Positions 11,115 to 23,060 are shown, counted from the first letter of the stretch. The stretch is 64,000 nt of DNA from Massospora cicadina (GCA_022478985.1 JAKSZP010014513.1:1-64000), one strand, 5' to 3'. Notes: generated from the sequence alone by a model not told the origin. Program-made: numbers and translations.

Positions 11115-12960
11115 CATGAAATACTGGCTGATCAACCTGAAATATTAGAATTTTGAGCTGCTTTCCAGTTCACCCTGCCTTTTATTGTTGAAAGTCAGTA
11201 CCAAATTCAATACAAAAACCTTAACAATGTTATCCAACAACTGATAATTGACATCTGCTCTTTTGGTGCCCATACTAGTCATTTCTGTGCCTCCACCGAT
11301 CCTTCTACCATGTGGGACCTCTACAGCTCACCCAGCTGCCGCCAGCAGTACTCACGTTGGGCCCTGAACGTTACCTCCACTATTTTGTTCATCCAGCTAT
11401 CTATCACCTACTCCAACTGGTTGGGTTGCACCATCAAGAAGTCTCACAACAACTGGGGCTCGCCCAGGCCCTACACACCCACCTTGTCAATTTTTATAAT
11501 GTAGACTCCTCCTTCATTCATGACAACAATGGAGCCATAACTAATAATTGACGGTTGATTAATAAAGTCTGAGATCAGGTAATGGTGTTAGATAGCAGGA
11601 TCTCCAGTTACCTTGAGGATGAGCTGCGTCAGAATGTCCAACACCTGGAAACAACTTGGAATCAACGCCTCCTTCAAGTCGAGGATCTGGTACAGACCCT
11701 ACAACATCACTTTTGTGTTCTGGCCTCTTATGACTACCCATCTATGGGTGAAGGTCTTGAAGGGCCTTGAGGGGCCTGAAGGCCCTGTGGGGCGTGAGGG
11801 GCTTAAAGGGCCATAGGATCCCCGTGGACCCCCCAGGCTCCCAGGTCCCTCGGCTCCCACCACTGCTAGCCTTGAGGACCCCTTGCGGAAGGATATGACA
11901 ACAGCCTTGGCTGTTATATGTGAACAAATTCAGAATGTAGCTGAAGGATGAAGACTTTAAACTGATGAAGTCTCTCTTGACCCTAGGGTCTCCAGAGATG
12001 CCCTGTTGGATAGAATGGGCAACTTAAGTATTTTTGCCAAGCTTACCAATGCTTGCATCTCTCAGCTGGCGCAAACTTGTTGAGGGTTTGAGACCCACCT
12101 GACCACCCTTGAAGACCATTTTCACCGCCAGAATGCCAACATACAATCTTTAAAAGAGCAAGTCACAGATAGGGCTTCCGTTACCTCCCTCAGCCAAAAT
12201 TGGGATGATATTAAGAGGAACTTGAGGGCCTATGACACCAGCTAGACCAGCTTGGCCCCCGCGACTATGTGGAAACTGAGATTTTGGAGCCAGCACCTAT
12301 CCCTGGTGTTAACACCCTCTCCACTCCTCTGGTAACTAACTATAAACCTAGTTTTAGAGAAAGGTTCATTCCCGGCCAAGAGAGCATTGTCTACTTCCTG
12401 TACAATTATGAGAGCTCCATGGAGGATGCCACCAATTGACAAAAGGTATAGAATATTCACTCCTGCCTAGATAGTACTGCCCAGGAGATCATGACCCCTC
12501 ATTTGAGGGAGTGCACAACTTGAATCATGTCCGCACAGCTTTAATCCAAGAGTTCAGCAGCAACCAAACCCTAGCCAACCAGAAACAGGCTTTCATGGGT
12601 ATCCGACTGAATAAAGAAGAAAGCCCACAGAGTTCGCCTGCCTCTTTTAATCCAAAGCTCAACCCTTGGTCACCACAAATCATATCACCCTGGACGACGC
12701 TATTACCGCTATCTCTGCATTGGGATCTTATCCTAAGGTCCATTGCATATGATTGGCCAGAAGAATGGGTTTATCTGTATCTGAGAAATCAAGGAGGCCT
12801 TTAATGAGATCCCTACGTCAACTTTACACTTTAAGGCCACCTCCACAGGCCCCTCTAACCGTCCTAGAGTCCATGTGGTCAAAGACCAGAAAAGTTCATG
12901 ATCTAGATGCACTTACTGTAATGGTTCCAGACACAGCACCAAGAACTTCCTGAAACGACT
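11115..12960 (+). pseudogene. Element B gag, main part, with collagen-like tract and zinc knuckle
   Basis: Continues the gag begun at 1094. Open segments in several frames include an N-terminal domain (11120-11505) and a coiled coil at 11585-11710 (ELRQNVQHLETTWNQRLLQ). A Gly-X-Y run follows at 11760-11860 (GLEGPEGPVGREGLKGP, then PRGPP). A second coiled coil lies near 12090-12230 (TTLEDHFHRQNANIQSLKEQ), then a capsid-like part. A zinc knuckle at about 12908-12950 (CTYCNGSRHSTKNF) has its last Cys replaced by Phe. Numerous stops show it is inactive. The collagen-like tract is unusual for Gag. Confidence 0.75.
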
Positions 12961-13149
12961 TGCTGAGGAGGCGGGAAAAGGGAAGTCAGCATAAGGATGA
13001 GGCGCTTTGTACTGAAAACCCTACCCAGCCTCAATAATCCTCCACAACCTTGAACAAACTAAAAGCTATGACATCTGGAGAAGAAGTTTTGGTATCTAAT
13101 GGTAATAAAAAATTGATACTGCTTACTCTTCTTCTGATGACACTTCCAG

Positions 13150-13600
13150 GTTCCTCACCCTGCTGCCCCAATTTGGAAGTCTGGTCACCCAGGTCGCAGT
13201 TCAAGTTCATAAAATACTAGTTCATGCCATAGTTGAAAGTGGCTCCCCCATGAATTCCTTATCCTCCAAGTTGATTAAACGCATCAAGATCGCTACTAAT
13301 ATGCTGAACTATATGGAGTATGGCACGGCTGGCCCCCAGTGTACCCAATCTATAGGGGCTTATTCCTCTCTACCAGTAAGAGTTGGGAAGCTCGCTTTAG
13401 ACATGCCCGCTGTCACTCTAGATAACCCTAGCTATGACCTGCTCCTTGGGACTCAGTTTCTTCGAGATTATATGGCAGTGCTCCATTATGACTGCGGCTT
13501 TCTATCCCTATTTAGGCATTGTATCCCGCTTGTCTTCAAGGCCCCCTACAATTCCAAGACCAAGGTTAAAGCCCAGGCTTGTCTTTTAGAGAGTTAAAGC
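13150..13600 (+). pseudogene. Element B aspartic protease
   Basis: The frame runs VHAIVESGSPMNSLSSKLIKR, then EYGTAGPQCTQSIGAYSSLP and YDLLLGTQFLRDYMAV. The catalytic triad should be D-S/T-G but is E-S-G here, so the active-site Asp is lost. The same extended layout, with a G(T)xG...GAYSSLP block between the active site and the ILG-like end, is present in elements H and L. Confidence 0.85.
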
Positions 13601-14059
13601 TGAATCTATCAGCTCAAATATCACATTAGGGGTTCCTGAGTCTGACTGCACCCACCTGCTGTTGATGGGCAAGAAGGCATGCAAATTTACTTACCTAAAG
13701 CAACTGCCATTCCCCCAAAATTTCAGGTCATCGCCAATAACCAGGTCCATGTTAACATCCCCTTGGGGTACCTGTTAGAGGTCAAGGCCTAGACAACCCA
13801 TCTCCAAAGGAGGAACTATCATGTACGGGGATTCAAGATCCTGCTTTCGTCAAATCTATATCAGTGCTGTTGGTTAACCTTACTGATAAGCCCAAAATAG
13901 TAGGTCCAAACAGCCCTGCCGCCTATGTCCGCCTACTACCAGTGGAAGCCAGCGCCAATGTCCAAAATTTTGGGGATTTGAGAGACTTCGGCTTGGAAGC
14001 TCCACCCCAGGTTAGTCTGGTTAATACTAATATCAGTAAAGACCTCTCAGATGACTAAC

Positions 14060-14770
14060 AGGATAAGGTCCTAGAGTTTCTTGAAGAATATTAAGACCTA
14101 TTATTGACCTCGACCTATGACTTTGGAAGAATGAACGGGGTCCTCCATCTTGTAGAAAATGGGGATGCTCCTTTCTTCCAGTCCCATCCTTTCTGAAAGA
14201 GCAAGGTCAAGGAGGCCCAGGTGACCGTTGAGCTCAAACAACTACTTGACGCCGGACTCCTGGTGCTCTTGCGCAGCCCTTTGGCATCTCCTCTTCTGCT
14301 GGTTTGGAAGAACGATGGCAGCCATAGGGTAGTGATGGATTATTGACGTCTTAACTCCATCACCAAAAAGGATAGTTATCCTTTACCCCAAATTGACATT
14401 TCGACTCCATCTGCTTGCCGGATCCCAATACTTTACTGCCATGGACCTTGCCAGCGGGTATTGGTAGGTTGAAATCACCCTGAGGACCGGGCTAAGTGTG
14501 TGCTCATAGCCAACGAAGGACTATTTGAGCCCACTAGGATGTCACAAGGCTTTACCCCAGCCACTTTCCAATGTGCCACGGATGGGATCCTTGGGGATTT
14601 GAGCTTTCATGCGTCCTTGTTTATATAGATTCCATTACCGTTTTTTTCTCAAAGCTTTACTGGGCATATCGAGCATTTATGGGAAGTCTTCAATCAGCTT
14701 TGAAGGGCGACCATAAAGCAAAAACCCTCGATGTGCTCTTTCTTTCAGTCTGAACTAGAATCCTGGGGCA
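14060..14770 (+). pseudogene. Element B reverse transcriptase
   Basis: Visible RT blocks are RSPLASPLLLVWKN near 14275, RLNSITKKDSYPLPQID near 14350-14395 (with a TGA just before), a MDLASGYWQ-type segment near 14440, and FQCATDGILGDL near 14565. The palm motif near 14615 reads YIDS instead of YxDD, so it is catalytically dead. Frameshifts break the domain several times. Confidence 0.88.
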
Positions 14771-14779
14771 TAAGGTTTC

Positions 14780-15475
14780 CAAGAACGGCATTCAGCCTAT
14801 ACCAGACAAGGTCGCTGCCATAGAAAAGATGACTCGCCATTAAAGCTTAAGGGACATTCAGGTATTCCTAGGCAAGGTGGGTTATTATCAGCAGTTTTCC
14901 CCCCGGTTTGATGACCTTGCTGAGCCGCTGTTTTACCTCCTGCAGAAAAATGTGCTGTTCGAGTGGAGGTCTGAACAAGAACAGGGTTTTAATGCCTTGA
15001 GAACCGCTCTATGTACTAAAACCATTCTATTCCATCCGCGCTTTGACTACCCTTCTTGCTGTTTACAGATGCAAGTGATGTTGCCGTCGGGGCTATCCTA
15101 GTTTAGCATGATGAGAACCAAGTCAATCATCATGTGGCCTATTTTAGTAAGATGCTAAGTAAAGCTGAACAGAACTACAGCATCACCAAGAGGGAATGCC
15201 TGGCTGTCTTGCTAGCCATAAAACATTTCTGGCCTTATCTCTACGGTACTCACTTTACTATCATTACAAACCACTCCTCTCTCCGGTGGCTCCAACAAAT
15301 AAAGGACCCAGATGGTCGATTAGCCAGGTGGGTTTTACAAATACAAAACTATGATTTCACTATTGTCCATCATGCTGGCGTGATTCATCAAAATGTTGAT
15401 GGCCTCTCCAGGATGCTGGTTTTAGCAGCGTTAACCCCCGAGGAGGACCAGCTGTATGATCTAATAGAATGACCA
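14780..15475 (+). pseudogene. Element B RT connection and RNase H
   Basis: After the RT, LGKVGYYQQFSPRFDDLAEP (about 14870-14930) is the thumb/connection block. The RNase H region is best seen at 15134-15472: AYFSKMLSKAEQNYSITKRE, CLAVLLAIKHFWPYLYG, FTIITNHSSLRWLQQ, DPDGRLARWVLQIQNYDF and HHAGVIHQNVDGLSRM. The usual TDH motif reads TNH. This 112-aa open frame is one of the best-preserved pieces of B. Confidence 0.9.
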
Positions 15476-15479
15476 GAGC

Positions 15480-16640
15480 AGTGAAGTTGGAAACCCCAGA
15501 TGTCAAAGCTGAACTCTGAAGGATGACTCGTGACACACAAATTAAGGATGGGCTGCTTTACAAGAAGATCAACAAGAAGTGGCTCCCTTACATCTGCCCC
15601 TCCTCCAGAACTGATGTTATGCTAGAAGGTCATTCCACTGTGAGACATGGGGCCATCAAAAAGACTCACTAATGGCTGAAGCTATGATGCTACTGGGACT
15701 GAATGGTATAGACTATCCAGGAGGTCCTGAAAGCATGAATGACTTGCCAATCTCAAGACAGAGCCAACCAACTATTATAGCATTCGGTTGTTGCCCTGAC
15801 TGAGCCCTTCAATGTGGTAAGCATTGATGTGGTGGGCCCTCTTCCCATTGGGCTGCATGGCCATAAATATATTATTCTAGCCATGGACCATCTAACCAAG
15901 TGGGTTGAAGCAATTCCGGTCCCAGCTGTCATTGCCATTGCTACAGCCCTTTTCCTCATTTGATCCATTTTCACCCAGCATGGGTGCCCCCAAACCTTAC
16001 TTTCAGACATTGGATTAAACTTCACCTCACAGGTAGTTCAAGAACCTACCTCACTATTCAGCACTACCCAGAGTTTAGCTGCACCTTACCACCCCTCCAC
16101 TAATGAGGCGGTTAAACAGGCTAATGCAACTCTTATTTCCATACTTTAAAATTAGCTGCCTCGGACCCTGCTTGTTGGAACCATTATCTACCCAGCGCCT
16201 TGATTGCCTACAGAGTAAGCTACCACCAAGTTATCAATATGTCCCCATTCGAAGCCCTATATGGGCGGGCCCCTCAGCTGCCAAGTAGTTACAGCCAATT
16301 CTCAAGACCTCCACACCTGAGAACTCAGAATTAATAATGAGGGCTTAGCCAATGAAATTATCTGGCTTCAAGCTCAAGCCACTCAAGGCATTATCACCAC
16401 CACTGGAAGAGAGAAATCCCAATTTAATCTTGAATGACCCTCACTAAATTTTCAATTAGGTGACCTTGTTCTCTTTTATCACCAATGACCTGGAGGCTGA
16501 CAAAATAAGCTAGACGTGCTTTGGTCTGTACCCTATAAAGTCATTCTTAGGGTGAATTTTAAGTACTCCAATGCCAACATTAACCAAGGGACCATGGTTA
16601 ATCAGGTGCATGGTCAGTTCCTCCAGCCGTATTCCCACCT
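15480..16640 (+). pseudogene. Element B integrase
   Basis: The HHCC domain starts near 15630 (GHSTVRHGAIKKTH ... MTCQSQDRANQ). The core follows at 15800-16020 (VVSIDVVGPLPIGLHGHKYI, MDHLTKWVEAIP, TLLSDIGLNFTS), then a HPSTNE-like segment near 16090. The C-terminal part (16440-16600) has GDLVLFYH-like and VPYKVI-like text, the gypsy GPY/F module. The domain is disrupted by stops. Just after it, TTGAGGGGTGCG at 16653-16664 is a candidate polypurine tract next to the 3' LTR. Confidence 0.88.
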
Positions 16641-16664
16641 CTGACAGGATCTTGAGGGGTGCGT

Positions 16665-17078
16665 TGTTGGAAGTCAAGATAACGATCAAATCAAATACTC
16701 ATTTTCTGAATCAGGCTGGACCAAATCAGTTTCTGAACCTACCCAAGGTGAATCGGCTTCAGGAACCCCCTCCCCAATTTCTGAGTCATGTGGAGTGGCG
16801 TTTCAACCAATTCAGTCAGGTGGGTAACACAATCCATTGAGGATGCCCACAAGGAGGCCATTCCAGAATATCAGTAAAGATCCTGAATGGATGAGGCCCC
16901 AACAATCCCTGAGACACTAAGTCCAAACACACTCTATAAATATCGAATCCTTCTAAGCCTAATAAATTATTCAATAACTTACCTAACTTTCTGCTTCCTT
17001 CTCGACCTTTTCTGCAAATTAGCAGCTTTGAGCCACCTTTGGACCTCAGCGCCAGTCTAGTAAACTGTAGCACTGATA
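16665..17078 (+). repeat. 3' LTR of element B
   Basis: Partner of 635-1049, starting TGTTGGAAGT and ending CACTGATA, a transition-decayed form of CACCAACA. It is followed at once by the TSD GCAGC. Confidence 0.9.
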
Positions 17079-17083
17079 GCAGC

Positions 17084-17223
17084 AAATCCTCAATTATCAG
17101 CAGAATTCAGGGCATATTCATTAATGGTTGCCAACTACATCAAGAGTTTTCTTAACTCATCCTTATATGACATCTTAAGCTAGTGTATCCTACTCAACTA
17201 TAGCCCCTGTAGTGAGCATCAAT
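17084..17223 (-). mobile_element. Element A, start of internal region with PBS
   Basis: Right-hand remainder of A after the B insertion. On the minus strand the PBS TGATGCTCACTACAGGGG (17204-17221) is followed by leader and the first codons of gag, ending at the TSD of B. Confidence 0.75.
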
Positions 17224-18333
17224 TTTTAAAATCCTGGGTTCTTCACCAATTGATAGTTCCCAGGATGGTTAACTGCACAGGTTCTATTTGTGCACGCTTA
17301 TTATTGTCTGATAATATATGATAGTCAATTGATAATAGTATGAATGCTATTATCCATAAGTTTTATAGATAGTCAGTTTTTAGTCCAACGCTCAACCTGT
17401 ATTTCTCCTCAAAATACTCCCGATGTCTTCAGTAGGGATTTATACCCTTATACCGCCTAACTTGATCCACGCTCAGATCCCTAGTTTAAGGTTTTTCCTC
17501 TCAACTTGCGGAGTCTCATGGAGTCTAAAACAATCCCATCTAAGCTCAGCTTCTCTTCTTTAGGATCCTTGATCCCTACTCTTTATCCTACTAAAGAGTC
17601 CCCAATCAAAACACACAGCAATAATTTCTTGATGATGAATAGAACTAAACCGTTAATGAATTATGCTATTTTCTCAAATTAGACTCTTTTATTTAAGTGA
17701 ATTTACAGGATAATTTATAGAGTAAATTTGGTGCCAAATCTTTGGTTGGCATCTTAGCCATGAAACGGCAGCCTTTGCCATTGAATTTCCCTACATCATC
17801 TCACCAGCATTGGTCTTCCCCATCCTGGTTAGGATTCCTTCATGAGATATTCTCAAGACCTAAAATGGAACGAATCATAAAAAATGTCCCTAACGTTTTC
17901 CACTTAATCCCAGTGAACCAACTATATTTAACGAGTGACCTTCTTAAGTAATGGGGCTTGTTACCCATTATGGCAGGTCACAAACCAACTACTTCATTTT
18001 CTAGTTGCAGGCGGCATCACTCGCCTTGCAACTTGCTCCTTAAATTTTCCAATTGGTCAGTGATGAAACCTGACCAATCCCAATTAGTACCCTGATATTT
18101 AGTCATCAATCCACTGGAGATGCCCCTATTTTCTTGGCAACTCTGCCTGACGAGATCTTAAGCATTCACTTAGATTGATCCCAACAGATCCAAAACAGGC
18201 GAATTACCTAAATTCAACCAAACATTGTTAACCTAAAATAGGGGTCAACTATATCCAATTCACTTGCCATAGTGAATTATCCCCTAGCGACCCATGGTAA
18301 GCTAAATAACTGGAAATGTGGGCAAAAATCCCA
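17224..18333 (-). repeat. 5' LTR of element A
   Basis: A noncoding ~1.1-kb stretch between the PBS of A and the point where element D homology resumes. Its PBS-proximal part resembles the C LTR (GTGCACAGG-like and TTATTGTCT blocks, then an AATTGATAATAGTATGAATG segment), so A and C are related families. The outer end is taken at CCCA (18333) because 18334 onward aligns with E 23425 onward. The partner LTR is outside the window, so limits are approximate. Confidence 0.65.
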
Positions 18334-18479
18334 CCCCAGTCAAACCACAGCTTGGCATAATAAATGTGATTCTGAGCAAAGATTTAATTTTGTTATTGGA
18401 AACCAGAAAGATTAGGGAATACCATTATTCCAAAAATATAATCAGATCTTTGCCTTCAATGACCACAATTTAGGGTGCG

Positions 18480-19270
18480 AATGAAGAGTGGTACATTGAC
18501 TGGACACATGTGATCATCCCGCCATCATGTCTCAGCTGATCCGCCAGTCTAAAGCAGATGAGGAAGTAGTAACAGAGGAAATCAAAAAGCTACTGGATCA
18601 AGGGATGCTGAAACTAACAAAGAGTCCATGGGCTTCACCTTTTCTTATTGTAAAAAAGAAGTATGACATCATCTGGGTAGTAATAGACTATTGGAAGCTC
18701 AACAGCATCACCAAAAAGGGCATATATCCCTTGCCGTGAATTGATAATGATTTATTTTGGTTGGGAAAAGATTTCTACTTTTCTGTGATGGAAATGATAT
18801 TGGGCTACTGGAAAATCAAGTTGCATGCGGCAGGACAGGAGAAATGCGCCATTATCACGTCTAATGGTATTTTACAACTGACCCATATGCCACAAGTTCT
18901 GTGTAATTCCCCGCCTACATTCCAGTGGGTCATGGACACCTTTCTTGGTGACCTGAAGCTGTCATGCGTCCTTGTGTACCTTGATGATATTAGTGTCTTT
19001 TTTCATACATTCTCTGAGCATCTTACCCACTTGGAGGAGGTCTTCCGCCAGCTTGCTGAGGCCAACATCAAGATCAAGCCTCAAAAATGCCACTACTCTG
19101 AAGATTAGTTGGAGTAATAGTGTTTGTAGTAGACGCAACAGGGCTAAATCCTCAAATGTCCAAGGTGGAAGCTATATGAAAGATGGCTGCACCAATCAGT
19201 AAGCGGGACATACAAGTATTCTTGGGGATGGTGGGCTAATACTGACGCTTCATCCTTAACTTCAGTTGTA
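18480..19270 (+). pseudogene. Element D reverse transcriptase
   Basis: Two open pieces (18527-18739 and 18761-19108) give KLLDQGMLKLTKSPWASPFL, WKLNSITKKGIYPLP, then QEKCAIITSNGILQLTHMPQ, FQWVMDTFLGDLKLSC and VLVYLDDISVFF. The catalytic YLDD is intact near 18980-18990. A KPQKCHYSED block marks the end of the palm. A stop at about 18738 separates the two pieces. Confidence 0.92.
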
Positions 19271-19279
19271 TTTAGGCCG

Positions 19280-19800
19280 GTTATTTGAGCTATTAAAGAA
19301 TTATGTTATGCTTGAATGGACTGAATGTCAACAAAGTTCCTTTGACACCCTTCAGAAAGCATTGGTTAGTGAACTGGTGCTACGCTATCCAAATTTTTGA
19401 TAAAGAATTCATTTACAGATGGATGCGTCCCTTTCCGCCATTGGGGCGGTTCTATCCCAAAAAGATGATGAGGGGAGGAGCACCCCGTGTTATATTGCAG
19501 TCAAAGCCTGAATTGCCATGAATGAATTAAACCATGACCTAGAAGGAGTGTTTAGTGGTGATATACGAATATAAGCAATTTAGGGTATATAAACATAGAG
19601 TGAAGTTCAAAGTTGTAACAGATCATGCTTCGTTATGCTGGTTGCAGAACCTCAAGGAGCCTGAAGGGCTCCTAGCCCAATGGGCCCTCAAACTTCAGGC
19701 TTATGACTTAAAGATCTTCCAGCGACTGAAGCAAAACACCAGAATGCTGATTGCTTGTCCAGGCTTCCAACGATTTCAGTTACGGTGGAGCTGAGTGACG
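19280..19800 (+). pseudogene. Element D RNase H
   Basis: The region carries MDASLSAIGAVLSQKDDEG-type text (about 19420-19470, frameshifted) and then YKHRVKFKVVTDHASLCWLQ, NLKEPEGLLAQWALKLQAYD at 19585-19720, with the TDH motif retained. Stops occur around 19270, 19525 and 19790. Confidence 0.88.
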
Positions 19801-19849
19801 TAATGTATGATAAGATGCTCATTGGAAAGTACAACAATGAGTCACCTCA

Positions 19850-20576
19850 AGTCATAAAGCATTTAATGAAATGTGAGTTAATACCTTCCAGCATAACTGG
19901 AATTTGGTCAAATGGATTGGAGACTCAATGGTGAACTTCCTGCGACCCTCAACAAGTCTTAGCATTATCATGAGCGCACATAGGGCTGTCAGACATGGTG
20001 GCATGCACAAGACGTTAAATTGTTGCAGCCTTGGTATTACTGGGAAAGCATGATTTTTGGTTCTTGAACCCATTTCCTGCTGCCACCAGTGCCATGACAA
20101 AAAGCTGTTCTGCAAGAAGACTTCATACTGGTTAGTGAAACCACATTTTGCTTAGCATATGATTTCCTTTGATGTCATTACCCTCTGTCAATGAGAGCTA
20201 ACCGATCCAAGTACATTCTGGTGGTGATTGACCATTTGACCAGATGGGTTGAAGCATAGCCTACATGGGATTTGGGGGAGGTCACAGTGACCAAGTTCAA
20301 ATTGGATCGTATTATCCAGCGACATGGCTTCCCTCAGCTCATCCTTTCTTACAATGGTACTAACTTCACCTCATACATCCTTCCAAAGTTGAATGAGATG
20401 ATGGGCATGCATGGGGTTCTGATGACCCCATACCACTCCAAGTCCAACGGAATAGTTGAGCGAGTTAACAGGACCTTGGTGAACATAATCCAGAAATTGG
20501 TAATGGGTCAAACTTCTTATTGAAGTTCTCTCCTTTTCACCGCTGTTTTGCATACAACATTAGCTATCATTCTGCC
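19850..20576 (+). pseudogene. Element D integrase, N-terminal and core part
   Basis: CHQCHDKKLFCKKTS-like zinc-domain text lies near 20085-20125, and VVIDHLTRWVEA at about 20220. A core block follows (20272-20520: RHGFPQLILSYNGTNFTSYI, TPYHSKSNGIVERVNRTLVN), in which the DNG motif reads YNG while the E of the DDE triad is kept. The protein is then cut by element E in the YNISYHSA|TGKS context and continues at 26674. Confidence 0.88.
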
Positions 20577-20581
20577 ATGAG

Positions 20582-21154
20582 TGTCAAGATTCTGATATGC
20601 CTGGATGATAAGCCTAAAATAGACATGGCAGATCGGCTAGAACATACTGACAATAAATATAGAGGACGAGTTTTTTGGCGCCTTAAGATGATGCGATATT
20701 GGGTCCAAATATATGGTTATTAAATTGCTTCCAAATGACGCAATTAGGAGAAGTTAATTCACAATGTTTAATTGGTAAATCGCCTTGAATCAGGCAATAT
20801 TAAACATAATGAATGAAGATCTTCCAGAACTAAAGAGATACAGTGGAACTGAATGACTAAGCCTTTCAATTGGTATCATCGGAAGTTGCTGAGATATAAG
20901 TGAGATGAGACAACTGAAAAGGGGGATGTTGATAATAGAAATTTGAGAGCAGAGCAGCGAGTGTCCGCTGAAATTATAAAAAGTTAAAAAAGAAGTGTCA
21001 TTAGAGCAATAACTCCCAATTATTTTTACTATAACTTTTTTACATGTGTGTTAAGGACTGACAATCTTTATATCATCTGTTACATTGCTCAGTGGGCTTG
21101 ACCCTGCACAAAAACTCATTGGCGTATTTAAACTATTCTGCCAAAGTTATAACA
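20582..21154 (+). repeat. 5' LTR of element E
   Basis: Aligns with 26106-26673 over its full length but with many differences. It starts TGTCAAGATT and ends TTATAACA. It carries the U5 motif GCTCAGTGGGCTTGACCCTG at 21087-21106, which is also found in the D and L LTRs. Confidence 0.88.
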
Positions 21155-21155
21155 G

Positions 21156-21173
21156 TGGTTCTCACTACAGGAG
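21156..21173 (+). other. Primer-binding site of element E
   Basis: TGGTTCTCACTACAGGAG lies one base after the LTR. It is two substitutions from the TGGTGCTCACTACAGGGG consensus. Confidence 0.8.
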
Positions 21174-21189
21174 GCCCATTGATCAATTA

Positions 21190-22600
21190 CACAAGATAAA
21201 TCTCCAGTTGCTGACCATGGCTCATCAGGATTTCATGGATAGGGGATCTTCATGACATACTACACCATTAAAATATGTGGAGCTCAAATTTGCATTAGAT
21301 GAAGTGCTTAAAATGCTATAAGCTTTTTAGGAGGTTTGAAGTGATAAGTTGCCTCTGTTCAATCATAGTGGGAATAATTATTGTTTTTTTAAGTAATTTG
21401 AGTTTGCAATGGAAGGAGCCTTTGAGCGTAGGAAAGCAAAAACCATTAATATCCACCTTTGATGTTGGAAGTGCCGACCAAGTCACTTTTTATCTTCCAA
21501 ACAAACCATTTAATACTGAGAAATGAAGGATACTGTGCTGCAGTTGTTTAGGGGTACCACAAAGATGTCACAGCTGAAGGTTGAATTCTTGGCCATCAGA
21601 ATTCATCAAAAATGGGACTTTCACCACATTTTCTGATTAATTCATGGAAGAAGCCCACATGTTAATTGGGGCAGAGATTTTATCCAAATCTAATGTGTGC
21701 ATTGCAATGATCTCCTCTGTGAAGCCATACTGAGTGCTGTTCAACGTCATGACCCTGATGTTAAATGAAGATGTACCCTTGCTTATATTTGTTCAGTTCT
21801 TGTTCCATATATCCGTCAATTTCCCTCTACCTGATACAGAGTGAAACCCTTCTGCTACTGTCGCCGGACCATATTATTCAGGGAAATTATCCTGTATGGT
21901 TCAGATTCCACTGAGTTATCCCCAGCAGTTAAACATCCTTCCCATAACAGCTTATTGTCAATGTTCTAACTCCCACCCTGGGCCTAATTAAGCTGACCAT
22001 CAGCAGTCATTCTATCGCCCTGGTCCAATTTACACTATGCACCTTCAGTGAAACTTTCTGCATGAACCAACTTATAATATTCAATGACGCAGGCCCTATG
22101 GGATAAAGTGTTTTGAACGTGGTCACCCTAAGCACCAGGCATGAGGTTGCCCCATTTGATGGATCCATTATGTTCAGCAGGATCAATGTGTCCAGGGAAA
22201 AGTCAGACTGTAGTAGAAATGGGACTCTCTACCTCTGCTATTCCAACTTTAAACATCCCACCTGAATTTACTTAAGTATATGCAGCGCAAGCCCACCAGT
22301 ACGATAATAGATTCCTATATCAGCATCCAGGGGGATTAAATGTACTGACAAGACAAAAGCCAAGAACATGGCAGACGAAGGATCTCTAGGGCACCCAAAG
22401 CCATACACGTGTCAAATGTTTGAACAAAGTTCTTCAGACAAAATGGAAACATCTGCAGATGCGCTTTCTCTGAGAGGAATAGACTCGCCTTCCCAGAGGA
22501 TGCTATTTCTAAAGGGTACCCTAAAGTTGGTGAGGGTATCATGAGCTTCCTTGGAGAAAAGTGATCCTTTTAATGTCCATGTAGTAAACAGTCAACATTC
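21190..22600 (+). pseudogene. Element E gag
   Basis: Position between the PBS and protease marks this as gag. Only short open pieces remain (for example 21299-21526). A decayed zinc-knuckle candidate near 22105-22150 reads KCFERGHPKHQA with the expected GH core. No clear capsid signature is visible by eye, so the call is mainly positional. Confidence 0.55.
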
Positions 22601-22639
22601 ATCCTACTCAGAGTGACCTACTGTAACATTATTGTAGCA

Positions 22640-23060
22640 AAGACCCAAGTTCGCACTATAATAGATATGGGCATCAGGTTAACACAGTTTCCACTAAGCT
22701 GGTGGAAAAGATAACATTAAAACCTGATGCGGAACATCAAAATGGTGTATGGGACCTCTGGAGCAGAAAACACGGTCTCTGAGGGAGCTTAAAGCGCGCT
22801 TCCATTGCAGTTTGGATCAATTACAGTTGCAACTCTAGCGGTAGTGTTATCAAACAGCAATTACAACCTGTTGATTGAACCGCTTTTATGTGACACTATG
22901 ATTCTGTTGTTGATATGATGGGGGAGACCTTCAAGATTTTGGTGCAACAGATCCCAATTTTTTTCACCTCCAGTGGAGTGCCAAAATTACTTCATGCGCA
23001 TGGGACATATCGACCTGCTTATAGTGACAGGGTGATTCTGGTAAACTACCATCGACTTAG
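22640..23060 (+). pseudogene. Element E aspartic protease
   Basis: IIDMG (near 22657) stands where D-T/S-G is expected. NTVSTKLVEKITLKPD follows in the next frame, then a YDSVVDMMGETFKILVQQ segment and IPIFFTSSGVPK near 22950-22985. The last matches L's IPIYFSSSGVSE, which confirms kinship with L. The middle glycine-rich block is frameshifted. Confidence 0.75.

Larger units (their letters stand above)
635..17078 (+). mobile_element. Element B, Ty3/gypsy LTR retrotransposon, interrupted by element C
   Basis: A plus-strand element is bounded by two ~415-bp LTRs (635-1049 and 16665-17078) that start TGT and end in CA or its decayed form. Both sides carry the 5-bp TSD GCAGC (630-634, 17079-17083). 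Without nested element C (1190-11114) its length is about 6.5 kb. Domain order is gag, zinc knuckle, protease, RT, RNase H, integrase, the usual Ty3/gypsy order. Many in-frame stops show it is dead. Its protease region closely resembles that of element H, so the two belong to one clade. Confidence 0.9.
18334..20576 (+). mobile_element. Element D, pol segment between A and E
   Basis: D is the outermost plus-strand gypsy element of the left block. Its 5' LTR, gag and protease lie left of the window because A inserted just upstream of the RT. This segment holds the linker, RT, RNase H and the first part of integrase. D resumes at 26674 after E and ends at 38278 with an LTR split by F and LINE1. 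Its sequence and LTR are similar to E and L, forming one family group. Confidence 0.88.
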
